A DNA stretch of 64,000 nt from positions 124,001 through 188,000 of the forward strand of contig JAPEHQ010000021.1 in the NCBI GenBank assembly GCA_027405735.1, written 5' to 3'. The notes beneath the pieces are model-generated. The model had not been told where the DNA came from. It ran no database searches and was given only the letters and a program-made list of their open reading frames with translations. The translations under genes and the position numbers were made by a program. Origin of the DNA: Mucor racemosus. Taxonomy: Eukaryota; Mucoromycota; Mucoromycetes; Mucorales; Mucoraceae. This document shows, piece by piece, positions 33,899 to 46,187 of the stretch (positions within the stretch are counted from its first letter, which is position 1; every line of letters begins with the position of its first letter).

Positions 33899-35957
33899 AT
33901 GAGAGCTCGATCAAAAACGAATAAAGTCATTGATATTGTACTTTCTGAAGAAAAGTTTTACTTTCCTGGAGAAACTATTCGAGGTAATAAAATTGCACTG
34001 CGTTGAATCCTCGTCACTAAATGTTTTATTATTTAGGCTCTGTCATAGTAAAACCAAAAAGTTCAATCAAAGCAAACCCTATTATTATTAAATTTTCAGG
34101 TGCAATTTTCATATCAGTAAAAGATAAAGAAGTAATTCCATTATTTCAATCGAGTAAATCATTGCCAATCAACAATGGAAAATCAAAAGTTTTAGAAGCA
34201 AAAACTTATAGTTTTCCATTTGAATTTATTGTTCCTGATAATTTACCAAGTGCCATGGATGTAAGTTTTTCGTTATTTTAAGGTTTTGAGCTTGTTTTTG
34301 TTGATAATTTTTTGTTAGTTTGGAAAAAATAAGATTTCAAAAATTTATTATAAATTAACAGCAATATTGGATAGACCCATGATGCCAGAGAGTTTATGTC
34401 CAAAGATTGAATATCCAGTACTCGTATTAGAATATGTTGATGTAACCAAAGACAATTTTACAAGACCACTTGAAAAGCAAAAACAAGTTGTAACAGCTCA
34501 AATCAAATGCCATGTTAAACTAACTGTACCGAGAACTGGTTTTACAAGAGGCGAAACTATTCCTGTTAATATAGTTGTAAATACGTTTCAAGGCTTTGCT
34601 AAAAAAGAAGCATTAGTGATTGATTTAGTGCGTAAAGTCAAAATACAAACATCAAAGTAAGTTTTGGAAAGGTCGAAATATGCAATAGAAACTTATCTAC
34701 ACATTGCACAGAAACACTCTTGATGAAGAACACATCCTAAAATCAAATAAATTCGATTTAAACATCATTGGACCCTACAATTTTTCACAATCCATCACGA
34801 GTCAATTATTAATTAGACCAACGCCTCCAACAATCCGATACAAAGATAAAGTTATGCGTATTCATTACAAGATTAGAGCCCAAGTATTTACATCAGATAC
34901 AAGGAAAGTACCCACTTGCGTAATGGAACTACCACTAGTCATTGGTACATGGCCTCGTGCTGATGTTCCTATTGATGATGATGATGATGAAGATATTATT
35001 CAAAATATGGGTGAAATGATGATTAGTGATGAAATAGACGATGATGACGACGAACAAGCAGAAGAAGAGAATGAAATGTGGATAAAGCAACAAGAAGAAT
35101 TAGAATTCAAGAGACATTCCTCCTTTAATAACAATAGCCAAGTAAGAAGATCGGGTTCAAATGGATCTCTTGGCTCCATATCATCTTGGATATCTCAGTC
35201 AACTATGGATCGTCGTATTTCTGCAGGTACAAGTCCAACTACAACTACAATAACGTCAGCAACTACAATAAGTGGTGGTAGTAGCAATCATAGCATGATA
35301 CCCGTCGATAATTATCAAAGAAATACCCTTCCTCCTGTTGGTGGATACAAAATTTCCAACGTATATTTGAACAGATCAACATCTACACCAGATTTATTAT
35401 CAAACCCTCCACCTCCTCCTCCTCAACAAAATCGAACTAGAGCTATTGATCCAACTATGCGCTCTTCATATTATGAACCACCACCATCACCATCGCCATC
35501 TTCAGATAATAGTATAGGTCATCGTCCAAGCAAATCAATGCATACAATACATCCTTCATTTTTGACATTTACATCTCCAACACCACAATCGCAACCACAA
35601 CCGCAACCACAACCACAACAATCTTCACCTACACAACAACATCGTCGTTTGGGATCAGATGAATTTAGTAGTTACAGTTATACTCAGGTTACTCAAAATG
35701 AACCACAAGTACCAAATCACACTTTAACGTTTTTATCATCCTCTGTTGCAATGGGAACACCAACAACGCCACCTCGAATTGTTACACAATCTCAACGAAT
35801 TGTCGAATGTAATAACACAAGTTCACTGGATGAAACCTCTGAATCAGATTCTGATTTTGATGAAGATGATTTATTTGCGATTATTGAAAAGAAGAAGAAG
35901 AAGGAAGAGAAGGAACTAAGAAAGAGACAAAGGTCAATTTATACATTGACAGAATAA
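33899..35957 (+). CDS. Alpha-arrestin-like (ART/ARRDC-type) trafficking adaptor
   Basis: Alpha-arrestins link plasma-membrane transporters to ubiquitin ligases for endocytosis. Exons 33899-33983, 34037-34260, 34319-34656 and 34712-35957 join in frame to 630 residues. The arrestin N domain (about 10-160) includes EEKFYFPGETIRGSVIVKPK and KTYSFPFEFIVPDNLPSAMD. The arrestin C domain (about 165-360) includes CHVKLTVPRTGFTRGETIPV and ends near MELPLVIGTWPRADVPIDDD. A long disordered tail follows with Asp/Glu runs, Ser/Thr-rich stretches, polyproline (PPPPPPQQ) and a Pro-Gln repeat, ending in a Lys/Arg-rich segment. I find no PPxY motif in the tail, which is how most fungal members recruit Rsp5. 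Convergent with the ECD gene. Confidence 0.88.
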
Positions 35958-36209
35958 CAATGGAACAAGAAAGAAGAAACCAAAATTGTACAATAATTTA
36001 ATCATGTCCTACTACTATTATTTATCACTACTTACTACTTATTTACTTACAACTACCATCATAAACTATCGACAGCAAAACCCTGCCGTCGCCATTATTA
36101 ACTATTAGCCATTATTGAAAAGTTGGTTCTCTCCTCCTCTCCCTTTTTTTAAGTACATTTATAAAATTATTTATATTCCATATAGTCGTACAACCATAAA
36201 AAAAAAAGT

Positions 36210-38225
36210 TTATTCATCTTGTTCATTATCACCTGGAAGTACAAATCCAAATTGACTTAAAATATTACCCACAGGACCAGGTAAACCTTGTTGACTCTTG
36301 AAGCTTTCCAAAACATTCTTTACGAGATTCAATTGCACATCAACTGGTGCTTCTTCATCCTCTTCAACTTCATCTTCATTTTCATTTGATTCTGTTGATA
36401 ATTTAGCAAATGATCCACTAATCTTGTCATGACTATAAATTTCTTGATCCATTTCCTCCATAACATTTGATAAATCATCTTTTTCATCAGTACTTGTTCC
36501 TCTCAAAATACTCATAAACTTCTCCATATCAAATTGAATTGCACCTTCATCTTCGTAATCATCGGAATCGCTGTCTTGATCTTCATCTTCCTCGACATCA
36601 TTGGGAAATTCTACACCATCAATACCACTTTTACTATTTTCAACAAAATTCTCGAGATTAGACATGATTGATTCTAAATCCATAGATTCATCCACGTTGT
36701 GTTTCCTAGACGTGGTACCACTAAAATCTTTCTGTAAATCAGCCATCATGCTTTGGTTCATATGGCCCATTCTTTTCATAAGCAGTTCTTCCAATTGTTG
36801 AGGGTCTACATTCATCCAATCATCACTGTCTTCTACATGATTATTGACGCTTAGCAATTTATTCAATGCTTCCTCAGAGTATTGCGACAACAACGAATCG
36901 ATTCTTTGTTTGACATTTTGACTAGTTGATAAAATGTTGCAACCCCCTTCAAATGTGTCTTCATCTTCTACATCTAAATCATCGAGTGAAATGTATTTTT
37001 TACCAACTTGATTTTGCTCTTCTTTTTTATATTGGAGATATTGCTCTTTTGATTGTTTCTCTAATAATCCATAAAGCTGAGATCCCTTTCTTTCTGATCT
37101 GAAATACCCCAATTTTGTCAAATGAGCTACATACGCTGTGTATTTCTTATCATTATCAAAATCATAGGTTTCAATTGTATCGTTTATGCCATCAAGTTGA
37201 TTTGCAGCAACAACGGATATACTGTGATATAACATTTCTAAACCACATGCTACCTTCATACCCAATTCTGCAAACTTGAACTGTACCTTTTCCTTTACTG
37301 ATGGTAATCTAAATGGTTTGGGTGCATAGAATTTTTGACTGACAGTTTGAGCATATGTTGTTTTTGTGAATTGAATGACAGTTTCTGTCAATCCTGATTG
37401 TGGGGAAAATGTCTTCATTGTTGCGCATGCTTTCATTGAGATTGGATCTCGTAAATAAAAAGCTTCAATGGCCATAGTAATGAGTTGAGGTTCTGATAAT
37501 AGTACAAATGCTGCTTGATTTGGTAAAATACAACCAGCACGATGTATTTCTTTCAATGCAGCTGAAGGATAGTCTTTAATGCGGTCCATGATGGAATTCT
37601 GAATAGCGGATGAGGCAAGCGTGTTTTTACCAGAGCGTATCAACTCAATGGCTTTTTGACGCATCAAAGATCCTGAGGTTGCTTGTAATATATCGGCTGG
37701 TGATGTGGGTAAAGGTATAATATGCACCTGACCTTGATACAAGTAGACTCTATTTTGACTATTGGAAGGATCTAACCATGCTGGAATATCCAATGCTGCT
37801 TCTATCAATAAAACATCGCCGTCGTTGTCTATAAGTGATATTACTGATTCTGGTATCAAGGTTGATAATGTCTTTAAAATATATACAATAAACCATTCAT
37901 CATTGACACAATCGCCAAAACGAGTAGCACCAAATAAGAATGGATAAAAAGGATCTAATTTCAAGATTAATTGGTGATTTTAAGTTTGTATATTCTTCTA
38001 ATTACCTTGATCTTGATCATGAGCAATAGATAAATGAAATTTATCTTTTTGCCAGAGGTAGCCATCGATTATTGGCTGTATATGCGAAGAAATCATATCA
38101 AGAGTATCTTTTAAATAAGAAAGCATGTCTGCCTCCTCGTCTTTTCTGGGTAAGTACACTGCGTATTGGATATAATCAATCTCTTTGGTGGAAGATCCTC
38201 GGAAAACGTCCTGCAAAGTGTCCAT
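36210..38225 (-). CDS. ECD: SGT1/ecdysoneless (ECD) family protein
   Basis: ECD family proteins act in cell-cycle control and pre-mRNA splicing (U5 snRNP/Prp8 biogenesis); this is not the Skp1-associated co-chaperone Sgt1. Exons 38225-38006 and 37954-36210 join in frame (CAAG/ATCC) to 654 residues, normal for the family. The N-terminus has DYIQYAVYLPRKDEEADMLS. The core has DPFYPFLFGATRFGDCVNDE and VLLIEAALDIPAWLDPSNSQ, then NRVYLYQGQVHIIPLP and the CILPNQAAFVLLSEPQLITM region. The C-terminal third is strongly acidic (EEDEDQDSDSDDYEDEGAIQ) as in homologues. Divergent from SED5, with 386 bp between the start codons. Confidence 0.92.
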
Positions 38226-38611
38226 ATTGTAATTTGAATAGGAATTAGAGAATGCTCAAAAAAATACATTACTACGGGTGTACATTTTGATCCAAAAAAA
38301 TTTTAACAGAGCGATCACAGTTGATTTTGTTGCTAGGCAATAACTTTCTGTCAAATGTTATCCATATATTTCGTAGTTTATTTGACTAATTCTCGGTAAA
38401 ATCTTCAGGGCAACAATTATATTACGTTTAATTAAGCATATACATGCATTTTATTCGTAAATATATGGAGAAATCAGCATTATAAAGCAATGTTATACAT
38501 AAACTGAGTGACTATTCTTCAATGCCGTAATGTCGCCCCCCCTTTCGACATTATAGACTCATCGCTTTTCGTTAAATTGGATTGTGTATCCTCAGGTTTT
38601 AAATTATAAAC
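38226..38611. promoter_or_regulatory. Shared upstream region of ECD and SED5
   Basis: 386 bp between divergent start codons, AT-rich except a short C-rich patch near 38535. It must hold both promoters; no specific element can be assigned. Confidence 0.5.
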
Positions 38612-38930
38612 ATGAATATGAAGGATAGAACAGCAGAGTTTTATGCTCTTGCCGAGCGTATAAAGAAGCGGGGAAATGGAAAGAGCAAGAATAGCCCTCT
38701 CTTCGATAAAAGAAATGCCTCAACTATCAAAACACGCTCAGAATTCTCAAGATTGGCTGCTCAATTAGGCCGTAATATAGCTGCTACTTCTGAAAAACTA
38801 GAACAGTTAGCATATTGTAAGTGTATATAGATGCATATATAATGATTGCCTTGGAAAATTTGATTAACATGGCTATAGTAACCAAATCAAACAATGGTTT
38901 TAATGACAATCCTGCAGAAGTTAATGCAAG

Positions 38931-38967
<37 letters not shown>

Positions 38968-39841
38968 ATAAATCATATTAACTCGTTATAAAACTATAGA
39001 CATTACAACAATCACTAAAGCAAGACATTACAAAATTAAATAATCAACTGAAAATATTACAATCAGTAAAAAATGGCAATAGATCAAATTCAAAACAAGC
39101 CTCAGAACATTCAAATAATGTCATCATGTCACTTCAATCTAAATTAGCAGATACATCATTAGGCTTTAAGGATATTTTAGAAGCAGAGGTAATGATCAAT
39201 ACAAAAAGAAGAAAGGGTTCTCATGTTTAATAAACATTATTTCGATTAGGTTGTAACTCAAAATAATGCATCAGGTAAAAAAAAGAATAGGTGATCAAGG
39301 GACAAAAAAGGATACTAATTTGATGCGAATTTAGCGCAACCTTCATCTCCTCAACCACGCAGACGAGTAAATGCACATCAATATCAAGAATCGCCTACAA
39401 CAACAACAACAACTTATGACGATTCACCTCAGTCATTAGGCATACCCATGATATCACAACAGCAACAACAACAACAAGTAATGTTGGAACGTAATGATAG
39501 AAGAATTGAAACAAGAACAAATGCTATGGAATCTATTGAAAGTACAATTGCTGAATTAGGAGGTATATTTCAACAATTAGCATCCATGGTTGCTGAACAA
39601 AGAGAAACAATTCAACGGTGAGTAATTTACTTAAAAAACCATGATAGATTAAACTAGACTACTAATCATTGCGTATTATTACAGAATTGATCAAAATACA
39701 GATGATATCGAAATGAATGTATTGGGTGCTCAAAGTGAACTACTAAAATACTATCAGAATATCAGTACAAATAGAGCTTTGATTATTAAAATTTTTGTCA
39801 CAATAATTCTATTCTTCTTGTTGTTCACATACGTTTTGTAA
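38612..39841 (+). CDS. SED5: Syntaxin 5 (Sed5), Qa-SNARE
   Basis: Golgi t-SNARE for ER-to-Golgi fusion. Exons 38612-38816, 38879-38925, 39000-39188, 39250-39274, 39335-39617 and 39685-39841 join in frame to 301 residues. The N-terminal peptide MKDRTAEFYALAERIKKRGN resembles the Sly1-binding region. An Habc-like section follows, then the SNARE motif (about 215-275) RRIETRTNAMESIESTIAEL. The zero-layer Gln244 is in MVAEQRETIQRID, followed by QNTDDIEMNVLGAQSELLKY. One C-terminal anchor (ALIIKIFVTIILFFLLFTYV) ends the protein. Intron 2 needs a GC donor (GCAAGT at 38926), because the nearby GT would shift the frame into a stop. That intron also carries a (TA)n run (38935-38965). Exon 4 is just 25 nt. 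Confidence 0.92.
38935..38965. repeat. (TA)n microsatellite inside SED5 intron 2
   Basis: About 15 TA units only a few bases inside the GC-AG intron, so length variation could affect donor use. Confidence 0.85.
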
Positions 39842-41204
39842 ACATAATAAAGTTTAGCATTTGTTTATGAATACATGTTGTAACTTTTTTGCTTCTTTAG
39901 ATCACATGTACATCTTTAAATGCCTCAATGTTGTCAAGAGATGCAAAATCAGCAACAATAATCGTTGTTTTAATATTGCCGAAATTTGTACACCCTTCCG
40001 AAAATCAACTGAAATATTGATATAATTTAAAGCTATTGTAAAACAAAAAATGCAGAATTAAATTATACATGCAAGAAAATGTTTTTTAATAGCTCCATAC
40101 AGTTTTTGATTAAGTCTAACAAGCAAATCAATCCTTGAAATATTCATCAAAACATGTCGGAGTATAAACTATTTTGCTGCTTGAGATGAGATGAAATCAA
40201 CCTTTCGAAAACGTGCTACAATTGTATCCCAAATATTAATTGCTTTCGAAAACAGAATATCTATACATAAATACTACATCATGGAGTGTCTCGAGGTTGC
40301 AAAATTTTAGTATTAAAACAGCTAAACCGTTATGAAAAATCCTTTAATCTTTATAACGTAATAATTCTGTAACAAATTTGTAGTTATTATTGCTATTATT
40401 TGCTATAGAATTCAACATCTGCTGCAGATCTATACCTATAGAAGGCTATATCTCATTTTTTAGTAGAAAAATAAAACCTTATTTTCGAGAATGAAAGAAT
40501 ACGTACGTTATATGAATCATGTACATATATTCTTCATGTGATGTTGATATCGAAACATTTGAGCAACTGTGTAAGGTTTCATAAAAAAATTAGATATGTG
40601 AAACTTTTTTTTTTTTTTTTTTTTTGCATCTTGCCTCCTTTGAATGAAATTGTTGCTAATAAAGTGTTTGATCATAATATCAATTGCAAGAACTATACTA
40701 TCTTGAGATGTAATTAGATGACTCTTAACTGCTTTTTTGTTGTTCAACAGACCTTGTGGTTGAGATATTCTGTCTATAGTAATATGTCAGGATGGCATGC
40801 GGTATAATGAAATAGAGTTTCTGTTATTTAATAAAATATACACCTTCAAATGATAAGCATATATTCATAAACTAATTATTTGCCTTTATTTGGTTACTTT
40901 GCAATTCTTAATATAAGCGATTCTTTCTAAATAGAATTCCTTCATAATGACATATTTATATACAGCAAATGTAATGGAGCTTATATAGTGAATAGGCCTC
41001 GGGGAATCACTGTATTATTAAGTGACTCTTGAAAGGTGTTGCACACAGAAGAAAACAAGGAAAAACCCCCCACAAAAAGAGAGCATCTATTCAAATTTTT
41101 TCTTTCTTTTTCCCTCTTTTTTCTTTTCATTCTTTACAACATTATATCCAAAGTAACACCCCTGCTTATCCGAAACCCCTTCCCTTTCTTGTTTGATATT
41201 TTAA
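39842..41204. other. AT-rich intergenic region
   Basis: SED5 3' end and promoter of the SAP-domain gene. A T-run at 40606-40625 is the only notable feature; no gene, RNA or repeat recognised. Confidence 0.55.
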
Positions 41205-43458
41205 ATGTATTTTTATAATGAAGATAAAGACGATCCTAACCAAAACAACAATAATCAACTTTTTGGACATTCTTTTGACGAATTGAATAATAACAACATG
41301 AATAATCCATTTATAAACTTTAGTCAAAGCTTACCGTCGCAATCATTTGATAATAATTCATACCAAAATGATACTTCACCTTCGCCTTCCTCTGCATTGA
41401 ATAACCAAGATTTTCTATTTTCTCAACAATTGGGTGATTACAACTTTTTTGATCAGGATAATGCCTTGTTTCCAGATGCCAATTTAGATCCAAACCTGTT
41501 TTTGGGCGCCATGTCGAACGATGAACAACAAGCAATTTTACTATCGGATCCCAATTTTATCAGACAACAGCAATTGCTTCAAGATCAGCAGCAGAAAGCC
41601 AATAAAATGATGACGGAAAATGATAGCAAAGATGCATCAGCTACAGCAGCAGCATCAGTAGCAATTACAGCTCCTCCTCCACACTCAAATCTGTCTGCCA
41701 TGTTTAATACACCATCCAGCAATGCTACAACGAAACCGCAACTAGAACCGATTAATTTGATTACAAGCCAACAGCAAAAGAAAAACTTTGTAAGCAGTCA
41801 AAATAATAGAAGATCAATTTCTGGAAAAAGTACATCTCCTATACCCTTATCATCTTCTACACCAAACAATTCTACTGAATCTTCTGCTAATTCATCAAGT
41901 GATATTGATCATCAACGTCGCTTTAATGAACTTCAAGCAAGATTCCGTGTCAATTATGCAAAAAAATCTCAAAAACAACAACAGCATCAGCAAGACGATA
42001 TCACTGGTACATCGATGCCTATTACATATGCTGAACAAAGATCATTTTTGTCTTCTTCCTTTACAGATGGTACTGGACCTTCTAGAAGAAAGCTTTCTTT
42101 AGATCCTACATTAAGTAAATCCAATAGAATTACCCGAGAACCTGGTAAAATCAAAGTTGTAGGAGGTAATACAGGTTATAATGGTGGCAGTAGTGGTGGT
42201 AGTGGCGGCATCGGTAGTGGTGGGAAATCAGCGGTAAGTTCTGGTACGGCTATTCCAATCAACATCAATAATAGCGGCAATACACCAGCAATGGCACGAA
42301 CTATGCCAATCCAAATTCAACGTGTACATCGAGCTAATGCATTCCAATCATTTGATATTGAACAACGTCAAAAGAGACTAGATGATCAGCTTGTTAAAGT
42401 CGATTTTGAGGATATTACTGTATCAGAACTCAAAGATATGTTGCGACAAAGAGGAAAACCAGCTACTGGTAAAAAAGCAATGCTAGTACAAAGATTACAA
42501 GAGGAACGTGAAATGATTCAACATGCAAGAGCAAATGGCATTCCAATTGGTAATCGCAATGCACAACCTGCTACGACATCCTCAATGGCAGAAAATAGTC
42601 CAATCCTTTCTTCACCTATGATAGAACATGCAGCCTCATTACCTGATTTATCAAGCTCACCTACTGCTGTGGGGCTTGGTTCTCTTAATCGTTCTATCGC
42701 TGATATGCATATTGGATCACCCCCTATGACATCGCAGCAGTCTCGTCGTTTTGCACCTTATAGTTCACCAAGACCTACAACAACAACTAATAATAATAAT
42801 AGCTTGCCAACAACTGGAAATACTGCTGATTTATACTCCTCTTCAATGCCTACTGGAAGTTTAGATATGATGATGATGCAGCAACATGATCAACAACAAC
42901 AACAACAACAGCAACAACAGCAACAACAGCAACAGCAACAACAAATGCAAAAACAAACAGAACCTCACGTTATGAGAGGCTTCAATTTTGGTAAAAAGTC
43001 GTATGCACCATTTGCTTCTTCTGCATTAGCTACACCAGATCGAGAAGATGATTCAAATCCATTTGATCAATTGGAGAATATATCAGAAAATCCAACAAAT
43101 AACAATAGTATGGGTGATATGGAATGGACTGATCCTTCTATTGAGCTCATGTTACAGCAAGGTATTATTATATAAAAGAAAGGGGATAATATTAAATGTA
43201 TTGATAATGATAAAAATAGGTGGTTTGGGAGTAAATGGTTTTCATGATAAATCCGCAGATGAATTATTATCATTTTTAGCTTCAAACCCTGATTTTGATA
43301 ATTCGCAATTCGTGTACAACAATAATAATGAAGACATGTTGAATAACTTTCAAAACTTTGGAGGACCAAATTTAAGTAGTGTCATGTTTGATGGATACAC
43401 AACAGCAACAGATGATTCCAATTTGCATCAAACTAGCAATAATAACAATAATTACTAG
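41205..43458 (+). CDS. Low-complexity SAP-domain protein with polyglutamine tract
   Basis: SAP motifs bind DNA or RNA in nuclear proteins. Exons 41205-43161 and 43220-43458 join in frame (CAAG/GTGG) to 731 residues. Most of the protein is Asn/Gln/Ser/Thr-rich, with a Gly/Ser stretch near residue 330. The only folded segment I recognise is the SAP motif around 400-440: VDFEDITVSELKDMLRQRGK then PATGKKAMLVQRLQEE. Near residue 565 a CAA/CAG tract encodes about 19 glutamines interrupted only at its edges. A C-terminal acidic/Asn-rich region (SFLASNPDFDNSQFVYNNNN) lies in the second exon; missing the intron would end the protein early at GIII. It may be a transcription or chromatin factor, but that is inference. 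Long asparagine runs are typical of low-complexity fungal regulators. Confidence 0.82.
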
Positions 43459-44380
43459 TTGTTTTTTTTTTAATACTTTTTTTTTTCTTTTCTCTCAATA
43501 GACATTTAAATATATACACTGCCATTTCTTCTTCTTATTTATTATTATTATTATTATTATTATTGTATACACATCATATTATAGAGAAACCAACAAATAG
43601 AAGAAAAAAAAAAGTAACTTTTTTACTATTTTAATCATACACCAGCACACATCTCAGAACATTTTTATATTTAATAAACATTCAACACATTCATCTATTC
43701 GGGTGTAAGTTAACACCCTTACACTTAATTTTACGTAGAGAAGGGGGCGGTGAGATCTATTGTAATACAAGATTGTATTCTATATTTGTATAAAACGTAT
43801 ACACAGTGTCAACTTATCGTACGATTTACAAGGAAATGACATCTTGTAGCTTTCGGGAAATTTAGTCAAGCTAAATCTACAAAATGTCAAAAAAAAAAAA
43901 GATTCCAAGTTTAAGTTTTTTACAAAGTAAAAAAATATGTTGAAATGCAGCAATTTCCACATGGCTACACAGGAATACCTTGTGTGTAAATACGTGAGTT
44001 TGAGCCTGATAAGATCGATCTTCAATTGGAATAAACATTCCATAGCATTATGCAATATATACAAAGTTGACAGGTTCTAAATGACTAATATCAGCTCGAA
44101 TCGTCGTGAATATTATATAATTATGGTATTCGAATCAGAACATCCATTTCATCGAGCCTGTGCACAACCTTGGAGAGCATCGGGAACCCATCACATGCCA
44201 AACAGAAGGTTTCCTAACTTTATAAGCTTCCCTTTGTGTTCTGTTGAATTGTTAAAAAAAGTATAGTAGACTTATAAACAAGGAGACCCTCGGCCGAAAT
44301 GCTCCAGACTTCTTTCTTTCGCTTATATAAATTTTCATTGCATCCATCCCCCTTCTCCCTTTCTCTCTACTAACTTAAAA
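43459..44380. other. Intergenic region with ATT microsatellite and small hairpin
   Basis: Holds an (ATT)n run at 43539-43565 and a short hairpin-forming stretch GGGTGTAAGTTAACACCC (43701-43718). The last 60 bp before the methyltransferase start is pyrimidine-rich (44341-44378). No gene recognised; the 61-codon frame at 44081 looks fortuitous. Confidence 0.6.
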
Positions 44381-45815
44381 ATGGGTGCAAAGCTGTCTTC
44401 ATCATCAAGTAGTGGCCTTTCTAAAATAAAAGGTATTAAACTAAATAGAGACTCTTCTTCGCCTTCAAATTCTGCAACATCATCTACGATTTCAACAAGC
44501 AAATCAAGAACCCAGAAAACACAAATTTTAACAGAAGAACAGCAACTACCATCACCTAGAACATCATCAACAACATCATTTGATACAAGAGAATTACCTT
44601 ATGCTACTTTAAAAACGGAAGATGATAGAATGAATGCTGTATGTATATCATCAATAGAATCAGCGTTAAATATAACTAAATAATTCTTTTATATATCAGA
44701 ATCAATTTGCACTGAAAGCACTTTTTGGCGGGTAAAATATTATTCAAATCAAGGTTCAAACACAAAAATTTAACCTTAAAAATTATACTCTTTTAGGAAT
44801 TATCTCGAAGAAGTTGGTAAACACATTGATTTTAATTCAGCAAATACAAAAGTTCTGGATATTGGTTGCGGTTCAGGTGGTTGGGTTATGGTTCGTGTTC
44901 TCAATCTATATATAAATACATGTAAATTAACACTTATATAAACAATTTCTTTTTGTGTCACCTATTTCATTATCTACAGGATATGGCAACTGAGCATCCT
45001 GCTGCTCAATTTATAGGCCTTGATAAAGTTCGTCTGTTTCCTAAAGCAATAAGGCCTGCCAATGTATTATTCGAACAGTGCGATGTTACACTTGGTTTAC
45101 CTTTCAAAGACAACACTTTTGATTTAGTACAAATGAGATTGTTTTTAGTGGCATTCAATAAATTTGACTATGCGGAATGCTTGAAAGAAGTATACCGTGT
45201 AACAAAACCAAATGGAATACTTCAACTGATGGAGGTTGAAATGGTTGTAAGTTGCTGTGTTATGCATAATGGTCATTTTCTTTGTTATATATAAACTCAA
45301 ATTTGTATCCTTTCTCTTTTTTTAGGATGATGGCGATGAAGTGATTCGTACATTTGGTGCTCATAGTAAATATGAAAATTAGTAATCTCTTACTGATAAT
45401 TACACTGCGATAATTAACGCAACCCCTTTTTAGTCGATAGAATCATGACAGCCAACGACCAAGATGCATTAATTGCTCGAAGATTGCCAGAAATCATATC
45501 AGAATTTGGATTCACACCTATACAAGAAGTTAGACAATCATTTCCTCTTAGTAAGTCTCGCTTCATTTAATGATTATATAAAATAAGTATTAACAAATTC
45601 GTTGCTCCATAATAGATAATCATCCTCTTGCTGCAGAATTTCTTTATATTTTCGACATTACTTTTGATACAGTCAAAAAGATTGTTTTTGCAGTTTACGA
45701 TTTGTCAACTGAAGAAGAATATCAAGAAATTAAACGAAAATGGCTTGAAAGTAGAAAAAATTCTTCCAATTTAACATGGTGGTGTGCTGCTGGTCAGAAA
45801 AAAGTAGTAAATTAA
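44381..45815 (+). CDS. Class I SAM-dependent methyltransferase
   Basis: Seven exons (44381-44638, 44700-44731, 44797-44890, 44980-45246, 45326-45365, 45434-45550, 45616-45815) join in frame to 335 residues. After a Ser/Thr-rich N-terminal 75 residues comes a Rossmann methyltransferase. Motif I is KVLDIGCGSGGWVMDMATEH, followed by the acidic loop FIGLDKVRLF, the CDVTLGLPFKDNTFDLVQMR block (motif II/III region) and YAECLKEVYRVTKPNGILQL. A C-terminal helical part ends in NLTWWCAAGQKKVVN. This style is common among fungal methyltransferases related to LaeA or UMTA-type proteins. Substrate cannot be told. The N-terminal MGAKLSS fits an N-myristoylation signal (Gly2 with Ser6), which would suggest membrane attachment; this is inference. 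Confidence 0.85.
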
Positions 45816-46187
45816 TGAATATGTAGTGCCAATTCCTAAAGTATCCAATTGTTGTATATAAATAATTTTTTCTTTTTATCATACCCTAAATATGTTCATC
45901 AAAATTTCTTAAAAATCTACTTGACAATCAAATTCTGACCTAATACGCATGCACTTTATGTATGCATATGTCTATTCAATTATACATACACAGAAAATTG
46001 AAATGGGCTTTAAGTATTAGGATTAATGCTTGCAAACCTGATTTGCTTTACTTAACAAACAACAAACTACTACTAGTTAAACTTGTTGCAAAAATAAGAC
46101 ATTTACGAAAATTTGCCACTTACAGATCGAAATTGAGATGTTTTTTTTCGATATATCTTAAACACTGTTAAATAGATCATCATATAA
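45816..46187. other. Methyltransferase 3' region
   Basis: AT-rich DNA between the methyltransferase stop and repeat copy B. A 69-codon frame at 45962 has no recognisable features. Confidence 0.5.

Noticed and set aside
43067..43369. 100-codon minus-strand frame across the SAP gene's intron
   Set aside because: Antisense of coding sequence and intron; low-complexity composition.
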